NCBI RefSeq assembly: GCF_003319175.1
Contig: NZ_QOHK01000007.1
Location: forward strand, 62,001 to 126,000
Length of the DNA: 64,000 nt
Direction of reading: 5' to 3'
Source of the DNA: Blastococcus sp. TF02-8
GTDB taxonomy: Bacteria; Actinomycetota; Actinomycetes; Mycobacteriales; Geodermatophilaceae
Translations under genes and position numbers: made by a program
Shown here: piece by piece, positions 1 to 9,015 of the stretch
Position numbering within the stretch: the stretch's first letter is position 1
Layout: each line of letters starts with the position of its first letter
The notes under the pieces: generated by a model
The model's database searches: none
Told to the model about the DNA's origin: nothing
Seen by the model: the letters and a program-made list of their open reading frames with translations, nothing else

Positions 1-551
1 CCCAGTAGGTAGGAGGTGTCCTCCTCCAGGTCTGGGCGCTCGTCCTTGAAGTAGGCGGGCAGCCCGTAGTAGCGCGTCCCGCGCTCATCGCTCCACGACC
101 GGCAGCCCTCGAAGACGTGCGCCAGCTGCCCGTCCTTCTCGCCGTACAGGACGGCGATCGAACCGGCTCCGGAGCGTGTGCCGTCGCCGTAGACGAGTCC
201 TCGGGCGATCCCGAAAGGGGACGGCTTCGTGGCCGGGTTCAGCACCCGGGTCACGGGGAACGAGTGCGACAGGCGATCCCCCGGTCGCAGGTCCTTCGTC
301 AGCTTCTCGCGCCGGTTCTGCCGCAGCGCGCCGGACGGGACGAACCACCGGTGCTCGTCGGTCGCGTGGACGACTCTCGTGCGCCCGTTGCGGGTCAGCG
401 TCAGCTTCATGAGCGGCTGTACGCCGTAAGACTTGAAGGGGGCCTCGACCCACCCGCCGTCTCCGTTCAGCACCCGAACGGACTTTCCGGCCAACTCCCG
501 GATCGGGACGACGCCGTCCTCGGTCAGGACGCCGGTCTCTCCCGCCAGGCA
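1..551 (-). mobile_element. Intein in DnaG (N-terminal 183 residues), with LAGLIDADG-like motif
   Basis: Inteins are self-splicing protein inserts. The insert begins at Cys64 of the ORF (codon 551-549), directly after RNLFH. Splicing block A is CLAGETGVLTEDGVVPI (64-80), with the Cys1 nucleophile. Block B is GRTRVVHATDEHRWFV (118-134), with the characteristic T-x-x-H (Thr127, His130). Then comes the usual KDLRPGDRL turn (149-156). GIARGLVYGDGT (177-188) resembles a LAGLIDADG homing-endonuclease helix ending in its acidic residue, so this is probably a full-size mobile intein and not a mini-intein. The site is inferred to be between His63 and the third zinc-ligand Cys, which would serve as the +1 nucleophile. 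Blocks F and G (terminal His-Asn) lie outside the window. Confidence 0.9.
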
Positions 552-740
552 GTGGAACAGGTTCCTCGTCGGCGTGACCTGGAACGACGGCGACTTCTCG
601 TCGTGGAACGGGCACAGCCCCTTGAGGCTGCCACCACCCGCGCGCTTGAGCTGCAGGTGCTCACCGACGATCTCGTCGATCTTGCTGCGCTCGCGCACGA
701 GCGCGATGTCGGCGGCCCGGATGCGTCCTCGCCCGGCCAT
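1..740 (-). CDS. dnaG: DNA primase DnaG, 5' part, interrupted by an intein
   Basis: DnaG makes the RNA primers for DNA replication. The start is the ATG at 740-738, and the frame stays open to the window edge (246 codons). Residues 1-63 are a typical primase start: RIRAADIALVRERSKIDEIV, then the CHC2 zinc-finger start GLCPFHDEKSPSF with Cys43 and His46, ending RNLFH. In a normal primase the next residues are C-F-G-C, carrying the last two zinc ligands. Here the chain runs into CLAGETGVLTEDG instead, which is an intein N-terminus (separate entry). The rest of the primase must lie beyond position 1. Active primase therefore probably needs protein splicing. The gene lies 16 nt downstream of the DUF218 gene on the same strand. 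Certain as DnaG; completeness cannot be judged. Confidence 0.95.
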   Translation of the reverse strand, partial: MAGRGRIRAADIALVRERSKIDEIVGEHLQLKRAGGGSLKGLCPFHDEKSPSFQVTPTRNLFHCLAGETGVLTEDGVVPIRELAGKSVRVLNGDGGWVEAPFKSYGVQPLMKLTLTRNGRTRVVHATDEHRWFVPSGALRQNRREKLTKDLRPGDRLSHSFPVTRVLNPATKPSPFGIARGLVYGDGTRSGAGSIAVLYGEKDGQLAHVFEGCRSWSDERGTRYYGLPAYFKDERPDLEEDTSYLL

Positions 741-756
741 CTGTCGCTTCTCTCCC

Positions 757-1380
757 TCAGCCGATGCCGGGTGCGCCGGCGACGCTCTCACCGGTCACGC
801 GGTAGAGCAGGTAGGCAGCAGTCTCCCGCAGGATGTAGCGGAACTGGGTGTCGCGGGTCTGCACGGCCGGGCCCTGCCGGGTGGGCGAGCTCTCCGCCTC
901 CATCCCGGCGTCCTCCGCCATGCGCTCGGCCCGCATGGCGTGCCACGGGTCGGTGACCAGCACCGCGTCGCTCCAGCCGCGCTCGGTGAAGGCCGCACCG
1001 ACCGCCCGCATGCTCTCCAGCGTGTCCTCGCCCTCGGGCACCGCGAGCAGTGCCTCCTCCGGCACCCCGGCCCCGGCCAGGTAGTCGCGGCCCGCCTCGG
1101 CCTCGGTGAACTGGTCGCCGGCGGCCTTGCCGCCCACGGTCACGATCACCGGCGCGACGCCGTCCTCGTACAGGTCGCGGGCGTGCTCCAGCCGGGCCTC
1201 GAAGATCGACGACGGGACCCCGTTGTACTGCGCCGAGCCCAGGACGACGATCGCGTCGGAGCTCGGGTGCGAGTCCTGCCGCGCGGTCCACCAGATGCCG
1301 AGCGCGGTGGAGACGACGAGCAGCACGGCGGCCAGCACGGCCGCGCCCACCACCCGCGTCATCAGCCTCCACACGAACAC
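757..1380 (-). CDS. DUF218 / SanA-YdcF family membrane-anchored protein
   Basis: The protein has 207 residues. An N-terminal membrane helix (about residues 8-28, VVGAAVLAAVLLVVSTALG) is followed by a DUF218 domain. The domain signature is DAIVVLGSAQYNG near residues 43-55, then VIVTVGG, EDTLESMRA and LVTDPWHAMRAERMA. These match SanA/YdcF proteins, which are linked to envelope integrity and vancomycin sensitivity in enterobacteria; the biochemical activity is poorly known. The start is GTG or ATG at 1380, and an ATG at 1362 is also possible. It is transcribed towards dnaG with 16 nt between them, so the two may be cotranscribed. It diverges from furA. The family is sure; the role is not. Confidence 0.85.
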   Translation of the reverse strand: MFVWRLMTRVVGAAVLAAVLLVVSTALGIWWTARQDSHPSSDAIVVLGSAQYNGVPSSIFEARLEHARDLYEDGVAPVIVTVGGKAAGDQFTEAEAGRDYLAGAGVPEEALLAVPEGEDTLESMRAVGAAFTERGWSDAVLVTDPWHAMRAERMAEDAGMEAESSPTRQGPAVQTRDTQFRYILRETAAYLLYRVTGESVAGAPGIG

Positions 1381-1475
1381 CCGTCATGGGTACCACGGGG
1401 AGCTGACCGGAGCAGTGCGCCGGGGACGGCGGTGTGCCCGGCGCCGCAGGGGCCCTTCTTGATCGGTTCAAGGGA

Positions 1476-1958
1476 ATGGGACAGCATGATCCCGTGCCGG
1501 ACAGCACCGACTTCGAAGCGATGCTGCGCGCCGCAGCGCTGCGCGTGACCCGCCCGCGCCTGGCCGTCCTGGCCGCCGTGCACCGCCACCCCCACGCCGA
1601 CACCGACTCGCTGATCGACGTCGTCCGCCGCGAGTCCGGCGAGGTCTCCCACCAGGCCGTCTACAACGTCCTGGGCACGCTGACCGAGGCGGGCCTGGTC
1701 CGCCGGTTCCAGCCCGAGGGCTCGGTGGCGCGCTACGAGGCGCGCGTGGGCGACAACCACCACCACCTGGTGTGCCGCTCCTGCGGCGCCATCGCCGACG
1801 TCGACTGCGCCGTGGGTGAGGCACCCTGTCTGACCGCGAGCGCCGACGCCGGCTTCACGATCGAGGAGGCCGAGGTCATCTACTGGGGCCGCTGCCCGAC
1901 CTGCTCCCCCACCCCCCGAACCCCGACCGCAACCGCTGCACAGAGAGGCACCCCGTGA
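1476..1958 (+). CDS. furA: Fur-family peroxide-type regulator FurA
   Basis: This metal-dependent repressor of about 160 residues sits directly upstream of katG, the conserved actinobacterial furA-katG arrangement in which FurA represses both genes until oxidised. The winged-helix part includes [14 protein letters not shown] and [17 protein letters not shown]. The metal/dimer part has [11 protein letters not shown] with a CxxC, and a second CxxC (CPTC) near the C-terminus. I prefer the ATG at 1476; a GTG at 1494 (giving [11 protein letters not shown]) is equally close to the mycobacterial length, and a GTG at 1434 would add 14 unlikely residues. The stop overlaps the katG start by 4 nt (GTGA), so translation is coupled. 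Confidence 0.93.
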   Translation: MGQHDPVPDSTDFEAMLRAAALRVTRPRLAVLAAVHRHPHADTDSLIDVVRRESGEVSHQAVYNVLGTLTEAGLVRRFQPEGSVARYEARVGDNHHHLVCRSCGAIADVDCAVGEAPCLTASADAGFTIEEAEVIYWGRCPTCSPTPRTPTATAAQRGTP

Positions 1959-4177
1959 AGGACGAGACCAACAAGGTCCAGACCCACAGCACCAGCGAGA
2001 GCGAGAACCCGGCGATCCCCTCGCCGGAGGCGCACACCGGCGGGCGCCCGCGCACCAACCGGGACTGGTGGCCCAACCAGGTGGACCTCTCGGTGCTGAA
2101 CAAGCCCTCGAAGGACTCCGACCCGCTCGGCGAGGACTTCGACTACAAGGCCGAGTTCGCGAAGCTCGACGTCGAGGAGCTCAAGGCCGACCTGCGCACG
2201 CTCATGCGCACCTCCCAGGACTGGTGGCCGGCGGACTGGGGCCACTACGGCCCGCTGTTCATCCGCATGTCCTGGCACGCGGCCGGCACCTACCGGATCG
2301 CCGACGGCCGCGGCAGCGGGAACAACGGCGCGCAGCGCTTCGCCCCGCTCAACAGCTGGCCGGACAACGCCAGCCTGGACAAGGCCCGCCGCCTGCTGCT
2401 GCCGATCAAGCAGAAGTACGGCCGCAAGCTCTCCTGGGCCGACCTGCTCGTGCTCGCCGGCAACGTGGCGCACGACGACATGGGCCTGCCCACCTTCGGC
2501 TTCGCCTTCGGCCGCGAGGACACCTGGCAGCCGGAGGAGGTCTTCTGGGGCCCCGAGGACACCTGGCTCGGCGACGAGCGCTACGCCGGTGACGAGCCGC
2601 TCAACCTCGACGAGGGCCCGCTGGCCAACGTCACCATGGGCCTCATCTACGTCAACCCCGAGGGCCCGAAGGGCAACCCCGACCCGGTCGGCTCCGGCCA
2701 CGACATCAAGCAGACGTTCCGCCGCATGGGCATGACCGACGAGGAGACCGTCGCGCTCATCGCCGGTGGCCACACGTTCGGCAAGACGCACGGCAACGGC
2801 GACCCGTCCCTGCTGGGCCCCGAGCCCGAGGGCTGCCCGGTGCACGGCAACGGCCTCGGCTGGAACAACCCGCAGGGCACCGGGAAGGGCGCCGACACGA
2901 TCACCAGCGGTCTCGAGGGCGCCTGGACCCCGACGCCGACCCAGTGGGACAACTCCTACTGGGAGACCCTCTTCGGCTGGGACTGGGAGCTCGTCACCAG
3001 CCCGGCGGGCGCCAAGCAGTGGCAGCCGAAGAACCCCGAGGCGCAGGAGCTCGTCCCCGACGCGCATATCGCCGGCAAGAAGAACCCGCCGATGATGTCG
3101 ACCGCCGACATGGCGCTGCGGATGGACCCCGAGCTGCGCGTGTACGCCGAGCGCTTCCGGGACGACCCGGAGTACTTCGCCGACCAGTACGCCCGTGCGT
3201 GGTTCAAGCTCCTGCACCGTGACCTCGGCCCGCGGTCGCGCTACCTCGGCCCGGACGTTCCCGCCGAGGAGCTCGTCTGGCAGGACCCGGTGCCGGCCGT
3301 CGACCACGAGCTCGTGGGTGAGGCTGAGATCGCCGACCTCAAGCAGCGCCTGCTGTCCGCCGGTCTCACCGTGTCGCAGCTCGTGCACACCGCCTGGTCG
3401 TCCGCGGCGTCGTTCCGCAGCACCGACTACCGCGGCGGCGCCAACGGCGCCCGCATCCGCCTCGAGCCGCAGATCGGCTGGGCGGCCAACGAGGGCGTCC
3501 AGGACGTGCTGCCCGTGCTCGAGCGCGTGAAGAACGAGTTCGAGCAGCAGACCGGCAAGAAGGTGTCGCTGGCCGACCTCATCGTCCTCGGCGGCAGCGC
3601 CGCGGTCGAGAAGGCCGCCGCGGACGCCGGCGTGCAGGTCACCGTGCCGTTCAACGCGGGGCGGACCGACGCCTCGCAGGAGCAGACCGACGTCGACAAC
3701 TTCCGGTGGCTGGAGACGCGGGCCGACGGCTTCCGCAACTGGGTCGCCCCCGGCAGCAAGATCTCCCCGGAGACGCTGCTGGTCGACAAGGCCTACATGC
3801 TGAGCCTGACCGCCAAGGAGATGACGGTGCTCGTCGGCGGGCTGCGCGTGCTCGGTGCCAACACCGGTGGCACGAAGCACGGCGTCTTCACCGACCGGCC
3901 GGGCGTCCTCTCGCAGGACTTCTTCCGCAACCTGCTCGACCTGGGCGTCTCGTGGTCCACCTCGGCCGAGGCCGAGGGCGTCTACGAGGGCCGGGACGCC
4001 GACGGCAACGTCGTCCGGACCGCCACCGCCGCGGACCTGGTGTTCAACTCGAACTCCATCCTCCGCGGCATCGTGGAGGTCTACTCCGCCGACGACGCCC
4101 TGGAGTTGTTCGTCCGGGACTTCGTGCAGGCGTTCGTGAAGGTCATGGAGCTGGACCGCTTCGACCTGCACAACTGA
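1955..4177 (+). CDS. katG: Catalase-peroxidase KatG
   Basis: This bifunctional haem enzyme destroys hydrogen peroxide and oxidises peroxidase substrates. It has 740 residues, the same length as the M. tuberculosis enzyme. The distal triad is in [13 protein letters not shown] (Arg104, Trp107, His108). The catalase-specific Met-Tyr-Trp cross-link residues are Trp107, Tyr232 ([10 protein letters not shown]) and Met258 (RRMGM). The proximal haem ligand is His273 in [12 protein letters not shown] serine equivalent to isoniazid-related Ser315 is kept in [10 protein letters not shown]. The C-terminal half is the usual inactive duplicated domain. The GTG start overlaps the furA stop. Two strong hairpins follow the stop. 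Expression is expected to rise under peroxide stress through FurA. Confidence 0.97.
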   Translation: MKDETNKVQTHSTSESENPAIPSPEAHTGGRPRTNRDWWPNQVDLSVLNKPSKDSDPLGEDFDYKAEFAKLDVEELKADLRTLMRTSQDWWPADWGHYGPLFIRMSWHAAGTYRIADGRGSGNNGAQRFAPLNSWPDNASLDKARRLLLPIKQKYGRKLSWADLLVLAGNVAHDDMGLPTFGFAFGREDTWQPEEVFWGPEDTWLGDERYAGDEPLNLDEGPLANVTMGLIYVNPEGPKGNPDPVGSGHDIKQTFRRMGMTDEETVALIAGGHTFGKTHGNGDPSLLGPEPEGCPVHGNGLGWNNPQGTGKGADTITSGLEGAWTPTPTQWDNSYWETLFGWDWELVTSPAGAKQWQPKNPEAQELVPDAHIAGKKNPPMMSTADMALRMDPELRVYAERFRDDPEYFADQYARAWFKLLHRDLGPRSRYLGPDVPAEELVWQDPVPAVDHELVGEAEIADLKQRLLSAGLTVSQLVHTAWSSAASFRSTDYRGGANGARIRLEPQIGWAANEGVQDVLPVLERVKNEFEQQTGKKVSLADLIVLGGSAAVEKAAADAGVQVTVPFNAGRTDASQEQTDVDNFRWLETRADGFRNWVAPGSKISPETLLVDKAYMLSLTAKEMTVLVGGLRVLGANTGGTKHGVFTDRPGVLSQDFFRNLLDLGVSWSTSAEAEGVYEGRDADGNVVRTATAADLVFNSNSILRGIVEVYSADDALELFVRDFVQAFVKVMELDRFDLHN

Positions 4178-4184
4178 TCCGCCG

Positions 4185-4215
4185 CCGGGGCCGGCCCGCA
4201 CACGGCCGGCCCCGG
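4185..4215 (+). terminator. Hairpin after katG
   Basis: A perfect 12-bp stem, ccggggccggcc paired with ggccggccccgg, closes a 7-nt loop, 8 nt after the katG stop. There is no U-tract, as is usual for actinobacterial hairpin terminators. Confidence 0.8.
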
Positions 4216-4232
4216 TACCCGCACCGCCTGCC

Positions 4233-4261
4233 GGGGCGCCGACGGTCTCCGTCGGCGCCCC
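4233..4261 (+). terminator. Second hairpin after katG
   Basis: A perfect 13-bp stem, ggggcgccgacgg with ccgtcggcgcccc, and a 3-nt loop (tct), 17 nt beyond the first hairpin. It may be a backup terminator for furA-katG or may insulate the P450 gene at 4331. Confidence 0.75.
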
Positions 4262-4330
4262 GCGCGCATCCCGGGGGCTCATCCGGTATGCAGTTCGCAA
4301 CCATCTCCACCGAGATCCGGAGGCGACGAC

Positions 4331-5689
4331 GTGACGGTGCGCAGTGCGATCCGCTGGGCCGCGACCCACGGGGCGATGCGACTGGCCATCCGCGCACGGG
4401 CGCGGCAGGGCAACCCGGACGCCGAGGTCCTCGCCGACCCGGCGGTGCGCGAGGACCCCTACGAGCACTACGAGCGGCTGCGCACCGCCGCCCCGTTCGC
4501 CGGTGGCGCCTTCGCCCGGGTCAGCGTGCACCACGACGTCTGCACCGACGTGCTGCGCAGCGACGACTTCGGCGTGATCGGCGGAGCCCGCGCCGACGGG
4601 CTCCCGCCGGTCCTCCGGACGGCGCTGCGGGTGGCCGGCCCCCGGCCCAGCATCGGGCCGATCGACCCGCCCTCGATGCTCGCCGTCGACCCGCCGGAGC
4701 ACACCCGCTACCGGCGGCTGGTCAGCCGCGCGTTCACCGCCCGCGCGGTCGCCCACCTGCGGGAGCGGACCGCGCAGATCGCCGCGGAGCTGCTCGACGA
4801 CCTCGAGTCCGACGCCGCGAGCGGGCAGCCGGTGGACCTGGTCGCCCGCTACGCCAGCCTGCTGCCGGTCACGGTCATCTCCGAGATGCTCGGCGTCCCG
4901 GTGTCCATGCGCGAGCAGTTCCTCGCCTGGGGCGACGGCGCCACCCCGAGCCTGGACATGGGCCTCCCCTGGTCGACGCACCGCAGCGTCGAGCGCAACC
5001 TCGCCGAGCTCGACGCCTGGTTCCGCGGGCACCTGCGCCGGCTCCGCCAGGAGCCGGGCGAGGACCTGCTGTCCCAGCTCGCGGTGGCCCTCGACGACGA
5101 CGGCAGCGGCCTCACCGAGCAGGAGCTGGTCGCCACCGCCGCGCTCGTGTTCGGCGCCGGCTTCGAGACCACCGTCAACCTGATCGGCAACGGTGCCGCG
5201 CTGCTGTTCGCCCATCCCGACCAGCGCCGGCTGCTCGTCGAGGACCCCTCGCTGTGGCCGAACGCCGTCGACGAGATGCTCCGCGTCGAGTCACCGGTGC
5301 AGCGGACCGGGCGCCGGGTGCGGCGGGACACCACCGTGCACGGCGTGCAGCTGCGCGAGGGCGAGCTGGTGCTCCTCGGGCTGGCCGCGGCCAACCGCGA
5401 CCCGCAGGTCTTCGAGGACCCGCACGCCTTCGACGTCACCCGGGCCAACGCACGCGACCACGTCGCCTTCTCCAGCGGCATCCACTTCTGCCTGGGTGCC
5501 GCGCTGGCCCGGATGGAAGGCGAGGTCGCGCTGCAGGCACTGTTCGAGCGGTTCCCCGACCTCGCCCCCGCCGGTGCGGGCACGCGCCGGGGCACGATCA
5601 TCCTGCGCGGCTACGAGTCGCTGCCCGTCACGCTGGGCCGCCCGGTGGCCGCGCCCTCGGGCGAGCGGTCGACCGCCGTCCCGGGCTGA
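4331..5689 (+). CDS. Cytochrome P450
   Basis: This is a 452-residue soluble bacterial P450 monooxygenase. The I-helix oxygen-binding motif is FGAGFETT (about 274-281). The ExxR salt bridge is EMLR (315-318). The haem loop FSSGIHFCLGAALAR has Cys387 as thiolate ligand. The early motif PPEHTRYRRLVSRAF is the helix-C region typical of CYP107/CYP125-like bacterial P450s. The substrate cannot be told from the sequence, and no ferredoxin or reductase gene is adjacent, so redox partners must be encoded elsewhere. The first 30 residues are Arg-rich with no membrane anchor. It converges on ppdK with only 9 nt between their stops and no obvious terminator. Confidence 0.93.
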   Translation: MTVRSAIRWAATHGAMRLAIRARARQGNPDAEVLADPAVREDPYEHYERLRTAAPFAGGAFARVSVHHDVCTDVLRSDDFGVIGGARADGLPPVLRTALRVAGPRPSIGPIDPPSMLAVDPPEHTRYRRLVSRAFTARAVAHLRERTAQIAAELLDDLESDAASGQPVDLVARYASLLPVTVISEMLGVPVSMREQFLAWGDGATPSLDMGLPWSTHRSVERNLAELDAWFRGHLRRLRQEPGEDLLSQLAVALDDDGSGLTEQELVATAALVFGAGFETTVNLIGNGAALLFAHPDQRRLLVEDPSLWPNAVDEMLRVESPVQRTGRRVRRDTTVHGVQLREGELVLLGLAAANRDPQVFEDPHAFDVTRANARDHVAFSSGIHFCLGAALARMEGEVALQALFERFPDLAPAGAGTRRGTIILRGYESLPVTLGRPVAAPSGERSTAVPG

Positions 5690-5698
5690 CCGGCGGGA

Positions 5699-8395
5699 TC
5701 AGGACACGCCGAGGGCCGCGCGTCCCGCCTCCAGCCGGGCGACCGGCACCCGGAACGGCGAGCACGACACGTAGTCCAGGCCGACCTCGTGGAAGAAGTG
5801 CACCGACTCGGGGTCACCCCCGTGCTCGCCGCAGATCCCGAGCTTGAGGTCGGGCCGGGCGGCGCGCCCGGCCTCGACGCCGATCCGCACGAGCCGGCCC
5901 ACGCCGTCGCGGTCCAGGGCCTCGAACGGCGAGATGCCGAAGATGCCCTTGTCCAGGTACTGGTGGAAGAACGCGGCCTCGACGTCGTCGCGGGAGAAGC
6001 CCCACGTCATCTGGGTCAGGTCGTTGGTGCCGAAGGAGAAGAAGTCGGCGTGCTCGGCGATCTCACCGGCGGTGAGCGCGGCGCGCGGCACCTCGATCAT
6101 GGTGCCGATCAGCGGGGCGACGTCGATGCCGCACGCCTGGCACACCTCGGAGAGGACCCGCTCGGACTCCTCGCGGATCGCCTCCAGCTCCTGCACCGCG
6201 CCGACGAGCGGGATCATGATCTCCGGCCGCGGGTCACCCCCGGCCTTCTTCCGCTCGCACGCCGCCTCGGCGATCGCCCGCACCTGCATGTCGAACAGGC
6301 CGGGGACGACCAGCCCCAGGCGCACGCCGCGCAGCCCCAGCATCGGGTTCGACTCGTGCATGCCCCGGACCGCGGCCAGCAGCCGCAGGTTCCCCTCGTC
6401 GGGCTCCCCGCGCTCCTCGGCCAGCGCGACCCGCACCGACAGCTCGGTGAGGTCGGGCAGGAACTCGTGCAGTGGCGGGTCCAGCAGGCGGATGGTCACC
6501 GGCAGGCCGTCCATCGCCTCGAAGATCTCCAGGAAGTCCTGCTTCTGCAGCGGTTCGAGCGCGTCCAGCGCGGCCTGCCGCTCGTCGTCGCCGTCGGCCA
6601 GGATCAGCTTCTCCACGAGCTGCCGCCGGTCGCCGAGGAACATGTGTTCGGTGCGGCACAGCCCGATCCCGCGGGCACCGAAGCGCCGGGCACGGGCGGA
6701 GTCCTCCGGGGTGTCGGCGTTGGTGCGCACGTCGAGCCGGCGCACCCGGTCGGCGTGGGTCAGGATCCGGTGCACGCTCTTCACCAGGTCGTCGGTGTCC
6801 GCGGCCTCCGGGTCGATCTCGCCCTCGAAGTAGCGCACCACCGCCGACGGCTCGACCGGTACCTCGCCGAGCCACACCTTGCCGGTGGAGCCGTCGATGG
6901 AGATGACGTCGCCCTCGCTGACGACGGTGCCGTCGGGCGCGGTGAACTTCTTCGCCTTGGTGTCGACCTGGAGCTCCTCGGCGCCGCAGACGCAGGTCTT
7001 GCCCATGCCCCGCGCCACGACGGCGGCGTGCGAGGTCTTGCCGCCGCGGCTGGTCAGCACACCCTCGGCGGCGATCATCCCGGAGAGGTCGTCGGGGTTG
7101 GTCTCGCGGCGGACGAGCACGACCTTCTCGCCGCGGTCGGCCCACTGCGCCGCCGTCTCCGAGGAGAAGACCGCCTTGCCGACGGCCGCGCCGGGCGAGG
7201 CGTTCATGCCCTGGGTCAGCTGCGTGGCGTCCCCTCCGGAGACGAACCGCGGGAACATCAGCTGGGCGAGCTGGTCACCGCTCACCCGCCGGACGGCCTC
7301 GTCCATGTCGATGAGGCCCTCGTCGACCAGCTGGGTGGCGATCCGGAACGCCGCCCCGGCGGTGCGCTTGCCGACCCGCGTCTGCAGCATCCAGAGCTTG
7401 TTGCGCTCGACGGTGAACTCGATGTCGCACAGGTCCCGGTAGTGCGACTCCAGCCGGCTCATGATGCCCATGAGCTCGTCGTAGGCGGCCTTGTCGATGT
7501 TCTCGAGGTCGACCAGCGGAACGGTGTTGCGGATGCCGGCGACGACGTCCTCGCCCTGCGCGTTCTGCAGGTAGTCGCCGTACACACCCTGCTCGCCGCT
7601 GCCCGGGTCACGGGTGAAGGCGACACCGGTGCCGGAGTCCATGCCGAGGTTGCCGAAGACCATCGAGCAGACGTTCACGGCGGTGCCGGCGTCGCTGGGG
7701 ATGCGCTCCCGGCGTCGGTAGAGGATCGCGCGGTCGGAGTTCCAGGAGTCGAAGACGGCGTTGATCGCCAGGTCCATCTGCTCCCGCGGGTCCTGCGGGA
7801 AGTCGCGGCCGGTCTGCTCGCTGACGATCGCCTTGAACCGGCCGACGACGTCCTCCAGGTGGGCGGCGTCCAGGTCGAGGTCGGAGTCGGTGCCCTGCTC
7901 GCGCTTGACCTCGTCGAGGGCCTCGTCGAACAGCTCGCCGTCGATGTCGAGCACGGTCTTGCCGAACATCTGGATCAGCCGGCGGTAGGAGTCCCAGGCG
8001 AAGCGGTCGCTGCCGGACTGGGCGGCCAGGCCCTTCACCGACTCGTCGTTGAGCCCGACGTTGAGGACGGTCTCCATCATCCCGGGCATGCTGGCCGCGG
8101 CACCGGACCGGACCGACACCAGCAGCGGGTCCGAGGGGTCGCCGAGGGACTTCCCCATCGCCTTCTCGAGCGCGGTGAGGTGCTCGCTGACCTGGGCATC
8201 GAGCTCGGGCGGGGTGCCGCCGTTCTCCAGGTAGTACCGGCAGGCGTCGGTGGTGATCGTGAAGCCGGGCGGTACGGGCAGGCCCAGGTTCGTCATCTCG
8301 GCGAGGTTGGCCCCCTTGCCGCCGAGGAGGTCCTTCTGGTCCTTGTTGCCCTCGCTGAAGTCGTAGACCCACTTCGCCGACGATCCGCCCGACAT
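5699..8395 (-). CDS. ppdK: Pyruvate, phosphate dikinase
   Basis: PPDK interconverts pyruvate, ATP and phosphate with phosphoenolpyruvate, AMP and pyrophosphate. It has 898 residues, close to the family length. The N-terminal ATP-grasp part starts KWVYDFSEGNKDQKDLLGGK and contains ANLAEMTNLGLPVPPGF. The swivelling phosphohistidine is in GGKTSHAAVVARGMGK (about residue 450). The C-terminal TIM barrel carries GIGLCRTEHMF, IMIPLVGAVQEL and SFGTNDLTQMTWGFSRDD, ending in LDYVSCSPFRVPVARL with the conserved catalytic Cys. The ATG at 8395 has a GGAGG site 6 nt upstream. It is monocistronic. No neighbouring PPDK regulatory protein is seen. Confidence 0.96.
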   Translation of the reverse strand: MSGGSSAKWVYDFSEGNKDQKDLLGGKGANLAEMTNLGLPVPPGFTITTDACRYYLENGGTPPELDAQVSEHLTALEKAMGKSLGDPSDPLLVSVRSGAAASMPGMMETVLNVGLNDESVKGLAAQSGSDRFAWDSYRRLIQMFGKTVLDIDGELFDEALDEVKREQGTDSDLDLDAAHLEDVVGRFKAIVSEQTGRDFPQDPREQMDLAINAVFDSWNSDRAILYRRRERIPSDAGTAVNVCSMVFGNLGMDSGTGVAFTRDPGSGEQGVYGDYLQNAQGEDVVAGIRNTVPLVDLENIDKAAYDELMGIMSRLESHYRDLCDIEFTVERNKLWMLQTRVGKRTAGAAFRIATQLVDEGLIDMDEAVRRVSGDQLAQLMFPRFVSGGDATQLTQGMNASPGAAVGKAVFSSETAAQWADRGEKVVLVRRETNPDDLSGMIAAEGVLTSRGGKTSHAAVVARGMGKTCVCGAEELQVDTKAKKFTAPDGTVVSEGDVISIDGSTGKVWLGEVPVEPSAVVRYFEGEIDPEAADTDDLVKSVHRILTHADRVRRLDVRTNADTPEDSARARRFGARGIGLCRTEHMFLGDRRQLVEKLILADGDDERQAALDALEPLQKQDFLEIFEAMDGLPVTIRLLDPPLHEFLPDLTELSVRVALAEERGEPDEGNLRLLAAVRGMHESNPMLGLRGVRLGLVVPGLFDMQVRAIAEAACERKKAGGDPRPEIMIPLVGAVQELEAIREESERVLSEVCQACGIDVAPLIGTMIEVPRAALTAGEIAEHADFFSFGTNDLTQMTWGFSRDDVEAAFFHQYLDKGIFGISPFEALDRDGVGRLVRIGVEAGRAARPDLKLGICGEHGGDPESVHFFHEVGLDYVSCSPFRVPVARLEAGRAALGVS

Positions 8396-8568
8396 CCCCG
8401 CACCTCCGCGCTCGACTACCGGCCTCCGCGTGGTCGCGATGGTGCCCTACCGGAGGCCCCCGGTCCCCCCGTCCGTTCGCGCCCGGAGGGTGCCCCGGAC
8501 GCCGGACGGGATCCAGTGATCTTGACGCAGCGCGGGGTGCGGCGCGATTCGGCACCCACCCCGAGGAG

Positions 8569-9015
8569 TCAGTCGGCGAGGCCGCAGATCCGGGGGCCGT
8601 CCTCGTTCATCACGCGCAGTTCGGTGGTCGCGCCGTCGGCCCAGCGCACGGCCACGACCTGGACGGCGGCACCCTCGGTGGCGTCGTCGTAGACCTCTCC
8701 GACCTCGGCCTCGCCGACGCCCTGGTAGACGCCGGCCACCTCGTCGGGCGCCAACCGGTCGCGCTCGTCCTCGCACAGCATCTCGTAGGCGGTACCGGTG
8801 TCGCCGTCACCCATCGAGTCGACGAACACCTGCGCGGCCTGGGTCGCCTGCTGCGCCGGCGAGCCCTTGAGCAGGTAGAGGAACCCGACCATCGCGACGG
8901 CGAGCAGCGCGATGCCGACGATGCCGGCCACGATCCAGACCTTGGCGCTGCGGGGCGTGCCGGTGTGCAGCGGCGCCGGGCCGTCGTCGTAGAGGAAGGG
9001 GCCCTGGGAGGTCAT
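8569..9015 (-). CDS. Small single-pass membrane protein with DUF4878/NTF2-like outer domain
   Basis: The protein has 148 residues. A proline-rich cytoplasmic start is followed by one membrane helix (about 25-49, IVAGIVGIALLAVAMVGFLYLL), then an outer domain of about 95 residues beginning QQATQAAQVFVDSMGDGDTG, with YEMLCEDERDRLAPDE. This layout resembles DUF4878-type NTF2-like domains common in actinobacterial envelope proteins. The function is unknown. The ATG overlaps the dusB stop by 4 nt (ATGA), so it is translated from the same message as dusB, but I see no functional link. The family assignment is tentative; membrane topology is clear. Confidence 0.75.
   Translation of the reverse strand: MTSQGPFLYDDGPAPLHTGTPRSAKVWIVAGIVGIALLAVAMVGFLYLLKGSPAQQATQAAQVFVDSMGDGDTGTAYEMLCEDERDRLAPDEVAGVYQGVGEAEVGEVYDDATEGAAVQVVAVRWADGATTELRVMNEDGPRICGLAD

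Noticed and set aside
1880-5215. A 1111-codon open frame on the minus strand across katG and the P450
   Set aside because: It is antisense to two certain genes, has repetitive Gly/Arg/Val/Glu composition typical of high-GC shadow frames, and no domain.
5789-8692. A 967-codon plus-strand frame across ppdK
   Set aside because: Antisense shadow of PPDK; low-complexity sequence without motifs.
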